Shown: one piece after another, positions 1-8,965 of the stretch | Numbering within the stretch: position 1 is the first letter of the stretch | Layout: the number at the start of each line of letters is the position of its first letter | From: Acidobacteriota bacterium | Lineage (GTDB): Bacteria; Acidobacteriota; Thermoanaerobaculia; UBA5066 | NCBI GenBank assembly: GCA_029781975.1 | Contig: JAKOVQ010000017.1 | Span: 194,074-258,073 of the forward strand | DNA length: 64,000 nucleotides | Direction: 5' to 3' | Made by a program: the position numbers and the translations under genes | Notes under the pieces: model-generated | Databases searched by the model: none | What the model saw: only the letters and a program-made list of their open reading frames with translations | Told to the model about the DNA's origin: nothing

Positions 1-329
1 TGCTCGTTGCAGTTGCCGGCCCCCGTCCTGAGGGTGATGTCGGAGACCTGCCGGAAGCGCGCGAGCGGGTCCGAGGGGGCCTGCCCCGTCTTCTCGTTGT
101 AGATCTGCTGGGCGCGGTTCGCCCCGGTGAGGAGAGGAAGGAAGGTCGTCATCGCCCCCAGCACCTTGTCGAGAGGGTTGGGGTCCTTCCCCTCGATCGC
201 CTGGTGGTGCCGCCGGTAGCTCTCCCCGTAGTCCGAGGGGCGGTTCGAGGCCCCGAACCTCACCTTCTCCTTCACGAAGGCGACGGTCAGGCGGGCGGCG
301 GAAAGGTAGGTCGTCGCGTCGGTGGCCAT
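1..329 (-). CDS. Unknown protein, N-terminal fragment (cut by window edge)
   Basis: An open frame starts at ATG 329-327 behind a purine-rich GAGGAGA site about five bases upstream and runs off the left edge without a stop, giving 109 visible residues. The protein begins MATDATTYLSAARLTV, has no signal peptide or membrane segment, and is mostly soluble and helix-like. The last visible residues read TGAGNCNE. A Gly-Asn-Cys-x-Glu motif resembles the nucleophile region of some papain-like or transglutaminase-like proteins, but the matching His/Asp would lie outside the window, so I assign no function. Its stop is not visible. The next gene (983-residue secreted protein) is on the same strand, 219 bases upstream in the transcription sense. 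Confidence 0.6.
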   Translation of the reverse strand, partial: MATDATTYLSAARLTVAFVKEKVRFGASNRPSDYGESYRRHHQAIEGKDPNPLDKVLGAMTTFLPLLTGANRAQQIYNEKTGQAPSDPLARFRQVSDITLRTGAGNCNE

Positions 330-548
330 GGAGTCTCCTCGAGCGCGGGGTCCCGTCTGCGCGGGCAGGCCCGCTCCCCCGGCCCCCTGCGGGGCAAGCG
401 GGGACGAGGGAGGATAGGCGAGTCCCGGTCGACGCGGCTGTGCCGCGGGTCACCGGTGCTGCGGCGGACGGAAGCCGACAGATGCCGGCGGATGCGGGTC
501 GATGCCGGCCCGGATCGCGACCGCGCTCCCCTGGGGCGGCCCTTCGAG
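330..548. other. Intergenic spacer, 219 bp
   Basis: This spacer separates two minus-strand genes. It carries the GAGGAGA ribosome-binding site of the left-edge gene at its low end and short direct repeats of the GATGCCGG type around 480-505. I see no hairpin with a T-tract, no RNA gene and no convincing promoter. Confidence 0.4.
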
Positions 549-3500
549 CTACGGGCGCGGGAGGGGCGCCACCGCGAAGGCCTGGTTCGACACGTTGTCG
601 ATCACGGTGGCGAGCGCCAGGACGGGCTGGTCCGAGGAATACGGGAGCGGCTGGGCCGGGGGTGGCGAGGAGAGATCCGTCCGGACGTCGTTCAGCTGGA
701 CCCACCCGAGCGGCGGGAGCACCACGTCCATCCCCGCCTGCGAGCTCCACACGTGGACGGTCGCCGTTCTGGCATGGGACGGGTTGAGGAAGATCAGGTT
801 CGTCCGCTTCGGGCCCCCGTCCGGCGGGGCGAGCGACACCATGGGGAAGAACCCGCTCGCGAGGGCGTCCCTTTCACGGACGCCCGCGAAGGCGAAGCCC
901 ACGGCGCCGCACGCGTTGTCGGTCGCGACGAGGGCCGTCACCGCCAGCGGGGCGTCGGCGTCGAAGCGGACCGGCCCGAAGGCGGGCGGGACCGCCCCGA
1001 AGCCGGAGACCAGGTAGTCCGCGAAGAAGGCCGAGCCGAGCCACCCGAGGTGGCGGGTCTCGCCGACCACGTCGGTTCCCCCCGGCGCGCGGTCCAGAAA
1101 CGTGGGCGTGAACGTGACTCCCCTGTCGTCGTGCGCCCCCGAGACGACGAGGACGTCCGTCCGGAAGAAGGCGCCCGCGGCGCCCGGAGCGCTCGCCGCC
1201 GTGACGAGGTAGACCGCCTCCGTGACCGTCACGTCGAGCGCTGCCTCGTGGACGGCCGTTCCCCGGGTTCCCCGGACGACCACGCGGTAGGGACCCGGCG
1301 GGATCGACGGCGAGAACGAGAGGGACAGCACGGCCGGCTGGCCCGGCGCCACGCTCGCGGGCCGGAGGGAGGGGATGACCGCGGGGTCCGAGGCCTCCGC
1401 CGTCAGCGCCACGGGACCGGTCGACCCCGACGCGCTCGTGACGGCGACGGAGAGCTCCGGGGAGTCCTGCCAGCTGGACGAGAGGCTGCCGGAGGGGAGG
1501 GTCAGGCCGAAGTCCTCGCCCGAGAGGACGACGGTGTTCGAGTAGACCGCGCCGGCCGCCCCCGAGACGTCGTCGGAGATGCGGAGCCGGTACCCGGCGT
1601 CGACGTCCGCGGGGACTCCGACGTCCGAGTAGCTCCCGGTCCTCCGGACGGAGAAGACCCCCTGGGAGAAGAACCCGCTCTCGAGGACGAGGGACACCGG
1701 ACCGATCGCCACGAACGGCGCGCCCCCGAGGGAGCGCTCGACGGTCGCCTCCGACGGCTCCGGCGACGCCAGGACGTTCAGGACGACCGTCCGGACGCCG
1801 CCCGCGGTCGTCTGGCTTCCCGAAAGCGTGACCGTGCCGAGCGACCGCTCGTGGCCGGCAGTCGCGGACGCTGCGCTCTCGCCCGCGCCGTTGAAGGCGC
1901 GGACCCGGTAGAGGCCCTGCGTCAGGCCGGTGCTGGAGGGGGGGACCCGGAAGGAGGTGACGTCGGGACCGGTCACGGCGAATCGGCGCCACTCGTAGTC
2001 GCGCAGGGCGGCCGACGTCCCCCGGAACTCGATCCGGTACCCCTCCTCCCTCCCGCTCCGATCGTTCCAGGAGAGGAGGAACGAGCCGTCGGACGACGTC
2101 GACGCCTGAAGGCCGTCGGGCGGAAGCGGCTCGGTCGTCGGGACGATCCCGAAGGCCTCGTCGGAGGTCGCCTCGACCCCCTGCTCGCCGACGGCGACGA
2201 CGCGGTACGCGAGGGGCGTGTCCTTCGGCGGACCCGCGTCGGTGAAGCTCGAGCCCGAGAGGAGGCCGCCCAGGTCCGTGAACGAGGCGGAGCCGAGGCT
2301 CCGACGCTCCACCCGGAAGCGGGTCGGCTCGACGCTCCGCGCGACCCACCTCACCACCAGCGCCTCCCCGGAACGCTCCACCGAGAGGATCGTCGGCCGG
2401 CCGGCGGGTCCCGCCAGCGCGTGGAGGACCCGCGTCGAGGAGAGGGTGCCGTCCTCGAGGCCGCAGACCACCCGGGACGGGTCGAGCGCGTCGAACGTCA
2501 GCGCCGTCACCCGCGCCCCCGCCGTCAGCGCCACCGACCAGGTCGCTCCCCCGTCCGCCGACTCCAGGACCGACGTCCCCGTCGCGGCGGCGTACCGCCC
2601 CGGCGCCGTCGGGTCGACCGCCAGCGCCGCGACCGGTCCCGGAACGCCTTCGAGCCGCGACCAGGTTGCTCCCTCGTCGGTCGAGATCCAGAGGCCCTGG
2701 CTCCCGCCGGCCAGCACCCGCTCCGGCCTCGCCTCCTCGCGGCCCAGGGCGACGATCCCTCCGTCCGGGATCCGCCCGACCGGGTCGAGGTTGAGCGTAG
2801 GGAACCACCCGCCGTCCCCCTTCGTCATCGTGAACGGGCGGGCCCGCGAGAGGCTGCGCCGGACGGCCGTCCCGCCGGCGGCGGGCACGGCCCAGAGGAG
2901 GAAGGGCGACCCCTTCGGCGCCGCGGCGAGGAGCTGCGGTGCCGCGAGCGGGCAGCCGACGAACGCCTCGATCGCCGTCCCGCTCACGGTCCGGGCCGCG
3001 TCGCAGCCGATGAAGCCGCACGTGAAGAGCGCCGTCACGCGGCTTCGCTCGCCCGCGAGGGGGTCCCTGCCCAGCAGGGGTCCGCCCGGGAAGTCGAACC
3101 TCGCGCAGACGTCGCCGAAGAGCTCCGCCCCGGAGTCGTCCCGGGTGAAGGAGCCGCCGACCGCACCGTGCCATGCCGTTCTCAGGTCCCCGCACGCCGC
3201 GTCAAGCCCCCCGTCGGCGGCGAGGAGGACGTCCCGCACCGAGTCCCCGGGGCAGGCCACCGTGGCCACCTTCGAGAAGGTCGCGCCGCCGTCCCCGGAG
3301 ACGAGGAGCCCGCGTTCCTCCGTCCCCGCGACGACCACGTCCCCCCGGGATGCGAGCGCGCTGATCGGCGCGCCCGCCGCCGCGGAGACTCGTGGCGCGA
3401 GCGTGAATGCGAGGATTGCGGAGACGAAGGCGAGCGCCGCCTCGCCGGAGCGCACGGCGCCGGACAAAGAAGGAATGCCAGAAGCGCGGACTGACGTCAT
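549..3500 (-). CDS. Secreted Asp-box (BNR) and fibronectin type III repeat protein
   Basis: This 983-residue protein starts at ATG 3500 right behind GGAGGGAA. A hydrophobic stretch at about residues 20-42 ending in an Ala-rich segment fits a Sec signal peptide. Asp-box repeats of the S-x-D-x-G-x-T-W type follow (SGDGGATF, STDEGATW, SADGGATW) within a probable beta-propeller over residues 45-345. Two fibronectin-III-like modules lie at about 365-545, and the remainder is beta-rich. The C-terminal part includes FFRTDVLVV and TNLIFLNPS, a style of domain I associate with Acidobacteriota extracellular proteins. No catalytic sialidase arginine set is evident, so I would not call it a sialidase. 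The likely role is cell-surface or secreted binding; the substrate is unknown. It is divergently oriented from ileS across a 142-base spacer. Confidence 0.75.
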   Translation of the reverse strand: MTSVRASGIPSLSGAVRSGEAALAFVSAILAFTLAPRVSAAAGAPISALASRGDVVVAGTEERGLLVSGDGGATFSKVATVACPGDSVRDVLLAADGGLDAACGDLRTAWHGAVGGSFTRDDSGAELFGDVCARFDFPGGPLLGRDPLAGERSRVTALFTCGFIGCDAARTVSGTAIEAFVGCPLAAPQLLAAAPKGSPFLLWAVPAAGGTAVRRSLSRARPFTMTKGDGGWFPTLNLDPVGRIPDGGIVALGREEARPERVLAGGSQGLWISTDEGATWSRLEGVPGPVAALAVDPTAPGRYAAATGTSVLESADGGATWSVALTAGARVTALTFDALDPSRVVCGLEDGTLSSTRVLHALAGPAGRPTILSVERSGEALVVRWVARSVEPTRFRVERRSLGSASFTDLGGLLSGSSFTDAGPPKDTPLAYRVVAVGEQGVEATSDEAFGIVPTTEPLPPDGLQASTSSDGSFLLSWNDRSGREEGYRIEFRGTSAALRDYEWRRFAVTGPDVTSFRVPPSSTGLTQGLYRVRAFNGAGESAASATAGHERSLGTVTLSGSQTTAGGVRTVVLNVLASPEPSEATVERSLGGAPFVAIGPVSLVLESGFFSQGVFSVRRTGSYSDVGVPADVDAGYRLRISDDVSGAAGAVYSNTVVLSGEDFGLTLPSGSLSSSWQDSPELSVAVTSASGSTGPVALTAEASDPAVIPSLRPASVAPGQPAVLSLSFSPSIPPGPYRVVVRGTRGTAVHEAALDVTVTEAVYLVTAASAPGAAGAFFRTDVLVVSGAHDDRGVTFTPTFLDRAPGGTDVVGETRHLGWLGSAFFADYLVSGFGAVPPAFGPVRFDADAPLAVTALVATDNACGAVGFAFAGVRERDALASGFFPMVSLAPPDGGPKRTNLIFLNPSHARTATVHVWSSQAGMDVVLPPLGWVQLNDVRTDLSSPPPAQPLPYSSDQPVLALATVIDNVSNQAFAVAPLPRP

Positions 3501-3601
3501 TTCCCTCCGGTTGTCGTTTCCACCTACGCACCGTCCTGACTGACGGATGGCGAACAGCAGTGCCCCCGCGGAGCCGCCGGGAGGGCCGCCCCCGGCTCTC
3601 C

Positions 3602-3631
3602 TTGCCGCCTCCCGGTCCGGCCCTGTAACCT
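3602..3631 (+). promoter_or_regulatory. Candidate promoter of the ileS operon
   Basis: TTGCCG (3602-3607) and TAACCT (3626-3631) are separated by 18 bases and lie 11 bases before the ileS ATG. No Shine-Dalgarno sequence is seen before the ATG, so the transcript would have a very short leader. Each hexamer matches about four of six consensus positions. Confidence 0.4.
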
Positions 3632-3642
3632 GAGCGGCTCTT

Positions 3643-6552
3643 ATGGAAGGCCGCGACTACAAGGACACCCTCCTCCTCCCTCGAACGAGCTTCCCGATGA
3701 AGGCCGACCTGCCGAATCGGGAGCCGGCCCGCGTGGCGAGGTGGAAGGAGGAGAACCTCTACCACCGGCTCATCGAGGCCCGGCGCAAGGCCGGCGCGCC
3801 GCGGTACATCCTCCACGACGGGCCCCCGTACGCCAACGGGCACATCCACATCGGGACGGCGATGAACAAGATCCTCAAGGACGTCGCCGTCCGCTCGAAG
3901 AGCCTCGCGGGCTACGAGGCGCCCTACGTCCCCGGGTGGGACTGCCACGGCCTCCCCATCGAGCTGAAGGTCGACAAGGAGCTCGGCTCGAAGAAGCGCG
4001 AGCTCTCCCCCCTGGCGTTCCGCCGGGCCTGCCGGGAGTACGCCCAGAGCTGGGTGGACGCCCAGAGGGAGGACTTCCGCCGGCTCGGCGTCCTCGGAGC
4101 GTGGGAGGCCCCGTACCGGACGATGGACTTCGCCTACCAGGCGGAGATCGCCCGGGCCTTCGGCGACTTCTACGAGAAGGGGCTCGTCACCTTCGGCTTC
4201 AAGGCCGTCCTCTGGTGCGTCCAGTGCCGGACCGCCCTCGCCGAGGCCGAGGTCGAGTACGAGGACCGGAAGGACCCCTCGATCTACGTCGCCTTCCCGA
4301 TGGAGGTCTCGCCGGCCGTGAAGGCGCTCTGGGGCGACGCCCTTCCCGACGGCGCGGCCCTCGACGCCGTGATCTGGACCACCACGCCGTGGACCCTCCC
4401 CGCGAACCGCGCCGTCTCGGTGGGGCCGGAGATCCCCTACGTCCTGTCGCGCCGCGCGTCGGAGCCCGGACGGCTCTACCTCCTCGCCGAGCCGCTCGTC
4501 GCGGCCGTCGGGAAGGCCCTCGGCTGGGACGACCTCGCGGCGGTCCCGGGGACGGCCCGCGCGGGCGGCCTCATCGCCGCGGCGAGCCCTTCCTACCGGC
4601 GCCCCTTCGACGTCGACGGCGTCAGCTTCGGGTTCCTCGCCGGCGAGCACGTCTCGACGGACGACGGCACCGGCCTCGTCCACACCGCGCCGGGCCACGG
4701 CCGCGAGGACCACGAGGTCGTCCTCAGGTCCGGCTTCGCCGTGAACGACGCCCGCCTCTGCCCGGTGGACGAGGGGGGGTACTACGACCACAACGCCCCC
4801 GAGGCCCTCCGCGGCAAGCGGGTGGTGGCCGCGAAGGGGCCGGAGATCGACGCCAACCGGGCCGTCCTGGCCGCCCTCGAGGCCGGGGACCCGTCCGGGG
4901 CCCGGCTCCTCGGCCGAACCGACGTCGTCCACAGCTACCCGCACTGCTGGCGCTGCAAGCAGCCGGTCGTCTTCCGGGCGACGCACCAGTGGTTCATCGA
5001 CCTCGGCGCCCTCCGGGACCGGGCGATCCGGGCGATCCGCGGCGAGGTGGAGTGGATCCCCGCGTTCGGCGTCAACCGGATCGGGGCGATGGTCGAGAAC
5101 CGCCTCGAGTGGACGATCTCGCGCCAGCGGATCTGGGGCTCCCCGATCACCATCCTCAAGCCGGCCGGTCCGCAGGACGGGGCCCCGGGGCACTACCCGC
5201 CGCCCGACGACGCGGAGGAGCGCCGCCGCTTCTTCGAGAAGGTGGTCGCGGTCTTCCGCGAGAACGGCGCCGACGCCTGGTGGGACGACGAGCGGTTCCC
5301 CGCCGAGTCCTTCCTCCCCGAAGGGTCGGCGTACGCGCGGTTCCGGTGGGAGAAGGTGCGCGACATCCTCGACGTCTGGTTCGACTCCGGCGTCTCGCAC
5401 GCCGCGGTCCTCGGGACGTCGGCCTACGGCATCGCGAGCCCGTACGAGGAGGGGGCGAAGGCCCCGGTCCTCTACCTGGAAGGGCACGACCAGCACCGCG
5501 GCTGGTTCCAGTCCTCGCTCCTGACGGCCATCGCGCTCCGGGGAGAGGCGCCGTACGAGACCGTCGTCACCCACGGGTTCGTCATGGCCGGGGACGGCCG
5601 GAAGATGTCGAAGTCGCTCGGCAACTCGGTCGAGCCCGAGCAGGTCATCTCGCAGCACGGCGCCGACGTCCTCCGCCTCTGGGTGGCAGCGACGGACTAC
5701 ACCGACGACGTCCGCCTGAGCCACGAGATCCTCAAGCGGACCTCGGAGGCCTACCGCAACCTCCGCAACACGGCCCGGTTCCTCCTCTCGGTCCTCTTCG
5801 ACTTCGACCCGGCGAGGGACCTCGTCCCGGCGGAGAGGCTCGAGCCGTTCGACCGGTTCGTCCTCGCCCGCGCGGGGCTCCTGGCCGACGAGTGCCGGAA
5901 GGCGTACGACCGGTTCGAGTTCCACACGGTCACCCGCAGGCTCCGCGAGTTCGCCACGAACGACCTGTCGGCCCTCTGGTGCGACGTCCGGAAGGACGCC
6001 CTCTACGTCCTGCGCGCGGACGACCCGGTCCGGCGCTCGGCGCAGACCGCGGCCTTCCGGCTCGCGGAGACCCTCGCCCTCCTCCTCAACCCGCTCTGTC
6101 CCTTCACGGCCGAGGAGATCTGGGAGAGCCTCCCCGGCCGGGCCGGGACCTCCCCCGTCTTCGCCACCTACGCCGACCTCGCCCTCCCCGACCTCCCGCT
6201 CGAGGCGCACGCGGCGTGGGACCGCCTCCTCGAGCTCCGCGCGGCGTTCGTGAAGGCGCTGGAGCCCCTCCGGCGCGACGGCGTCGTCGGGACCTCGGCA
6301 CAGGCCGCCGCGGAGCTGGCCCACACCGGTCAGCTCGAGGCGGACCTCGCGACCACCGGTCTCGACGCGGCGCGCCTTGCCGAGCTCCTCATCGTCCCCG
6401 AGCTCGTCCTCGTGGAGGCGTCGCCCGAGGTCGGAACGGCGGTCTGGGCCCGCGCCGCCGAGGGGACGAAGTGCCCCCGCTGCTGGCAGGTGAGGCGAGA
6501 CGGCGACGGGTCCGGCCTCTGCGGACGCTGCCGGGCGACGCTGGGCGCCTGA
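3643..6552 (+). CDS. ileS: Isoleucine--tRNA ligase
   Basis: This 969-residue cytoplasmic class I synthetase charges tRNA-Ile. The HIGH signature appears as HIHIG at residues 67-71 and KMSKS at 654-658 ([11 protein letters not shown]). The CP1 editing domain lies between them, with the tryptophan/threonine-rich WTTTPWTLP segment. The C-terminus carries the bacterial-type zinc knuckle, CPRCW followed by CGRC, at about residues 945-965. The length matches bacterial IleRS. The ATG is the first possible start after a TAACCT -10-like box, with no Shine-Dalgarno. It is first in a plus-strand operon with lspA, lgt and rluD; lspA follows after 4 bases. The ileS-lspA pairing is widespread in bacteria, which supports the call. 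Confidence 0.97.
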   Translation: MEGRDYKDTLLLPRTSFPMKADLPNREPARVARWKEENLYHRLIEARRKAGAPRYILHDGPPYANGHIHIGTAMNKILKDVAVRSKSLAGYEAPYVPGWDCHGLPIELKVDKELGSKKRELSPLAFRRACREYAQSWVDAQREDFRRLGVLGAWEAPYRTMDFAYQAEIARAFGDFYEKGLVTFGFKAVLWCVQCRTALAEAEVEYEDRKDPSIYVAFPMEVSPAVKALWGDALPDGAALDAVIWTTTPWTLPANRAVSVGPEIPYVLSRRASEPGRLYLLAEPLVAAVGKALGWDDLAAVPGTARAGGLIAAASPSYRRPFDVDGVSFGFLAGEHVSTDDGTGLVHTAPGHGREDHEVVLRSGFAVNDARLCPVDEGGYYDHNAPEALRGKRVVAAKGPEIDANRAVLAALEAGDPSGARLLGRTDVVHSYPHCWRCKQPVVFRATHQWFIDLGALRDRAIRAIRGEVEWIPAFGVNRIGAMVENRLEWTISRQRIWGSPITILKPAGPQDGAPGHYPPPDDAEERRRFFEKVVAVFRENGADAWWDDERFPAESFLPEGSAYARFRWEKVRDILDVWFDSGVSHAAVLGTSAYGIASPYEEGAKAPVLYLEGHDQHRGWFQSSLLTAIALRGEAPYETVVTHGFVMAGDGRKMSKSLGNSVEPEQVISQHGADVLRLWVAATDYTDDVRLSHEILKRTSEAYRNLRNTARFLLSVLFDFDPARDLVPAERLEPFDRFVLARAGLLADECRKAYDRFEFHTVTRRLREFATNDLSALWCDVRKDALYVLRADDPVRRSAQTAAFRLAETLALLLNPLCPFTAEEIWESLPGRAGTSPVFATYADLALPDLPLEAHAAWDRLLELRAAFVKALEPLRRDGVVGTSAQAAAELAHTGQLEADLATTGLDAARLAELLIVPELVLVEASPEVGTAVWARAAEGTKCPRCWQVRRDGDGSGLCGRCRATLGA

Positions 6553-6556
6553 GCGG

Positions 6557-7090
6557 ATGGGCGACTTCGCCGCCAGGACGAGGGAGCGGCTCCCCTACCT
6601 CGGAGGGGCGGCCCTCCTCGTCCTCCTCGACCAGCTGACGAAGGCCCTCGTCTCGAGGGCGATCCCGCTCCACGAGCGGATCGAGGTGATCGGCGGCTTC
6701 TTCGACCTGACGCACGTGAGGAACACCGGCGCGGCCTTCGGCCTCTTCGCCGGCGCGACCTCCCCCTACCGCCCCCTCCTCCTCAACGCCGTGGCGCTCG
6801 CCGTCTTCGTCGCCGTCCTCGTCTACGCCTTCCGGTCGCCGGTCCGCTGGGTGCGCCTCCAGAGCGCGCTCGCGCTGATCCTCGGCGGGGCGATCGGGAA
6901 CCTGATCGACCGGCTCCGCCACGGCTTCGTCGTCGACTTCCTCCGCTTCTACCTGGGGAGCCACGAGTGGCCCTCCTTCAACGTCGCCGACTCGGCCATC
7001 ACGGTCGGCGTCGCCCTCCTCGCCTGGGACGTCTGGAAGAGCCCCGCGGCCGAGGAGGAGGCGACGCGCCCGGACCCGAAGTCGGCCTGA
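6557..7090 (+). CDS. lspA: Lipoprotein signal peptidase (signal peptidase II)
   Basis: This 177-residue inner-membrane aspartic protease removes the signal peptide of diacylglyceryl-modified prolipoproteins. Four hydrophobic helices are visible (about 15-33, 73-91, 100-118 and 145-160). The conserved motifs are DQLTK at 25-29, NTGAAFG at 56-62, and the two catalytic-aspartate blocks GNLIDRLRHGFVVDF (Asp127) and FNVADSAI (Asp145). The tail is short and acidic. It lies 4 bases after ileS and 15 bases before lgt, so the two consecutive steps of lipoprotein maturation are neighbours. This fits the several lipobox-bearing proteins elsewhere in the window. Confidence 0.96.
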   Translation: MGDFAARTRERLPYLGGAALLVLLDQLTKALVSRAIPLHERIEVIGGFFDLTHVRNTGAAFGLFAGATSPYRPLLLNAVALAVFVAVLVYAFRSPVRWVRLQSALALILGGAIGNLIDRLRHGFVVDFLRFYLGSHEWPSFNVADSAITVGVALLAWDVWKSPAAEEEATRPDPKSA

Positions 7091-7105
7091 GGCGACCGCG
7101 TCCGC

Positions 7106-7879
7106 ATGCACCCAGAGCTCTTCCGGATCGGCTCCTTCGCCCTCCCCACCTACGGCTTCGCCATGGCGATGGCGTTCCTCCTGGCGCTCCTCCTCCTCCG
7201 GCGCCGCGCCCCGGCGCACGGCGTCAGCGCCGACGACGCCTCGGACCTGGGGATCTGGCTCCTCCTCTCCGGCCTCCTGGGCGCCAAGCTCCTCCTCGTC
7301 GTCGTCGAGGGGCCCGGCGCCTACCTCACCTCGTGGAAGGGGCTCCTCTCCCTCTTCCGGGCCGGCGGCGTCTTCTACGGGGGGCTCCTCGGAGCGCTCG
7401 TCGTCGGCGGCTGGTTCATGTGGAAGAGGAAGCTCGCGTTCCTCGACGTCGCGGACGCCGCGGCCCCCGCCGTCGCGCTCGGCCAGGCGATCGGGCGGGT
7501 CGGCTGCCTCTCGGCCGGCTGCTGCTGGGGACGGTCGTGCAGCGAGCCGTGGGCCATCACGTTCACGAACCCCGCGGCGGCCGCGAACGTGGGGGTCCCG
7601 CTCGACGTCCCCCTCCACCCGACGCAGATCTACGAGGGGGTCGGACTCTTCGTCCTGACGGCGGCCCTCCTCCTCCTCCCGAGGCGGAAGTTCCGCGGGA
7701 CGACCTTCGGCATCTACCTCGTCTCCGCGGCGCTGCTCCGGGGGACGGTCGAGTTCTTCCGGGGCGACCCGCGCGGCACCGTCTTCGGGACCTCCATCTC
7801 CACCTCGCAGTTCATCGCCGCGCTCCTCCTCGTCGTGGGCGTGGGAATCCTCGCCACCGCCCGCCGCCGCCCGGTGTGA
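7106..7879 (+). CDS. lgt: Phosphatidylglycerol--prolipoprotein diacylglyceryl transferase
   Basis: This 257-residue multi-pass inner-membrane enzyme transfers diacylglycerol from phosphatidylglycerol to the lipobox cysteine, the step before LspA. The N-terminus MHPELFRIG and the segment RAGGVFYGGLLG match the family. The signature region AIGRVGCLSAGCCWG follows, then HPTQIYE, which corresponds to the conserved H-P-x-x-x-Y-E. About seven hydrophobic segments are visible. The ATG lies 15 bases after the lspA stop, and a GTG-started rluD follows almost without gap. The phosphatidylglycerol substrate route is represented in the same window by pgsA. Confidence 0.96.
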   Translation: MHPELFRIGSFALPTYGFAMAMAFLLALLLLRRRAPAHGVSADDASDLGIWLLLSGLLGAKLLLVVVEGPGAYLTSWKGLLSLFRAGGVFYGGLLGALVVGGWFMWKRKLAFLDVADAAAPAVALGQAIGRVGCLSAGCCWGRSCSEPWAITFTNPAAAANVGVPLDVPLHPTQIYEGVGLFVLTAALLLLPRRKFRGTTFGIYLVSAALLRGTVEFFRGDPRGTVFGTSISTSQFIAALLLVVGVGILATARRRPV

Positions 7880-7881
7880 CC

Positions 7882-8925
7882 GTGGCGGCGGGCGAGCCGG
7901 AGCGGCCCGCGGGAGGCGCCGGAACCGCTCCCCGCCGGTCGTTCCGGGCCGACCGCGGCGACGACCGCGAGCGGCTCGACCGCGTCCTCCTCCGGCACCT
8001 CGCCGACCTCCCCGAGGCCTCTCGGACGAAGGTCCAGGAGTGGATCGGGGCCGGCCTCGTCACCGTCGGGGGCCGCCCGGCGGCCCGCCCGGCGGCAAGG
8101 GTCGCCGCGGGAGAGACCGTCGAGGTCGTCCTCCCGCCGCCCCCCCCGCCGAAGCCCGAGCTCGTCGCGCAGGAGATCCCGCTCGACGTCCTGTACGAGG
8201 ACGACCACGTCCTCCTCCTGAACAAGCCCCCCGGCCTCGTCGTCCACCCGGCCGTCGGGCATCGCGACGGCACGCTCGTCAACGCCCTGCTCCACCGCTC
8301 GCGGAGCTGGGGGGGCGCGGCCGACCGCCCCGGCCTGGTCCACCGGCTCGACAAGGACACCTCCGGCGTCCTCGCCGTCGCCAAGACGGAGGCGGCCCAC
8401 GCCGGCCTCGCGAAGGCGATGAAGGCGCGGACGATGGAGAAGGAGTACTGGGCCGTGGTCTACGGGCGGACGCCCGTCCTGAAGGGGCGGATCGAGCTGA
8501 AGATCGCGCGGGACCCGCACGACCGCAAGCGGATGACCGCCTCGAAGGCGGAGGGGCGCGAGGCGGCGACGCTCTACGAGCGCCTCGCCGAGTCCGAGGG
8601 GACGCGGCAGGGCCTGTCGCTCGTGAGGTGCACCCTCGTGACCGGGCGGACCCACCAGATCCGCGTCCACCTGAAGGCGACGGGCCTCCCGATCGTCGGG
8701 GACCCGGTCTACGGCTCGCCGCGCTGGAAGGGGATCGCCGACCCGCCCCTCCAGGCGGCCTGCCGGGCGTTCCCCCGGCAGGCGCTCCACGCGCGCCGCC
8801 TCGCCTTCGCGCACCCGGTGACGGGAGCCCGCGTCGAGGCGGTCGCGCCGCTCCCGCCGGACATCCAGGGCCTCCTCGAGACGGCAGGGCTCCCGGCGCC
8901 GGGAGGGCGCCGGGAGCCCGGGTGA
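7882..8925 (+). CDS. rluD: RluA-family 23S rRNA pseudouridine synthase (RluD-like)
   Basis: This is a protein of about 347 residues. An S4 RNA-binding domain occupies roughly residues 25-90 (DRVLLRHLADLP through TVGGRPA). The catalytic domain carries the RluA signature PGLVHRLDKDTSGVL with catalytic Asp157, and the later TGRTHQIRVHL motif. It isomerises uridines in 23S rRNA; RluD acting on helix 69 is the best match, though RluC-type targets are possible. GTG 7882 is chosen as start, two bases after the lgt stop. An alternative GTG at 7876 would overlap the lgt stop (GTGTGA). Neither has a clear Shine-Dalgarno, so coupling to lgt is likely. The last codons sit inside a 14-bp hairpin. Confidence 0.9.
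   Translation: MAAGEPERPAGGAGTAPRRSFRADRGDDRERLDRVLLRHLADLPEASRTKVQEWIGAGLVTVGGRPAARPAARVAAGETVEVVLPPPPPPKPELVAQEIPLDVLYEDDHVLLLNKPPGLVVHPAVGHRDGTLVNALLHRSRSWGGAADRPGLVHRLDKDTSGVLAVAKTEAAHAGLAKAMKARTMEKEYWAVVYGRTPVLKGRIELKIARDPHDRKRMTASKAEGREAATLYERLAESEGTRQGLSLVRCTLVTGRTHQIRVHLKATGLPIVGDPVYGSPRWKGIADPPLQAACRAFPRQALHARRLAFAHPVTGARVEAVAPLPPDIQGLLETAGLPAPGGRREPG
8887..8919. terminator. Perfect 14-bp hairpin at the rluD end (candidate terminator)
   Basis: GGGCTCCCGGCGCC (8887-8900) is exactly complementary to 8906-8919, with a 5-base loop GGGAG. It spans the last rluD codons just before the TGA and lies between two convergent genes. There is no T-tract on either side, so it may act as a Rho-assisted stop or an mRNA 3'-end stabiliser rather than a classical intrinsic terminator. 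Confidence 0.55.
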
Positions 8926-8965
8926 AGCCGCACGCGCCGCCTTCACAGGCGGCGGCCGGACGGGG

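Noticed and set aside
204-3494. A 1096-codon plus-strand open frame opposite the Asp-box protein
   Set aside because: Low-complexity Arg/Gly translation, no ribosome-binding site, and the opposite strand has a signal peptide and recognisable repeats.
549-3500. Sialidase
   Set aside because: Asp-box repeats are present but the catalytic Arg triad, Tyr/Glu pair and FRIP motif were not found; Asp boxes occur in many non-enzymatic propellers.
3202-6324. Long minus-strand open frame opposite ileS
   Set aside because: ileS is unambiguous; the antisense translation is compositionally biased and lacks motifs.
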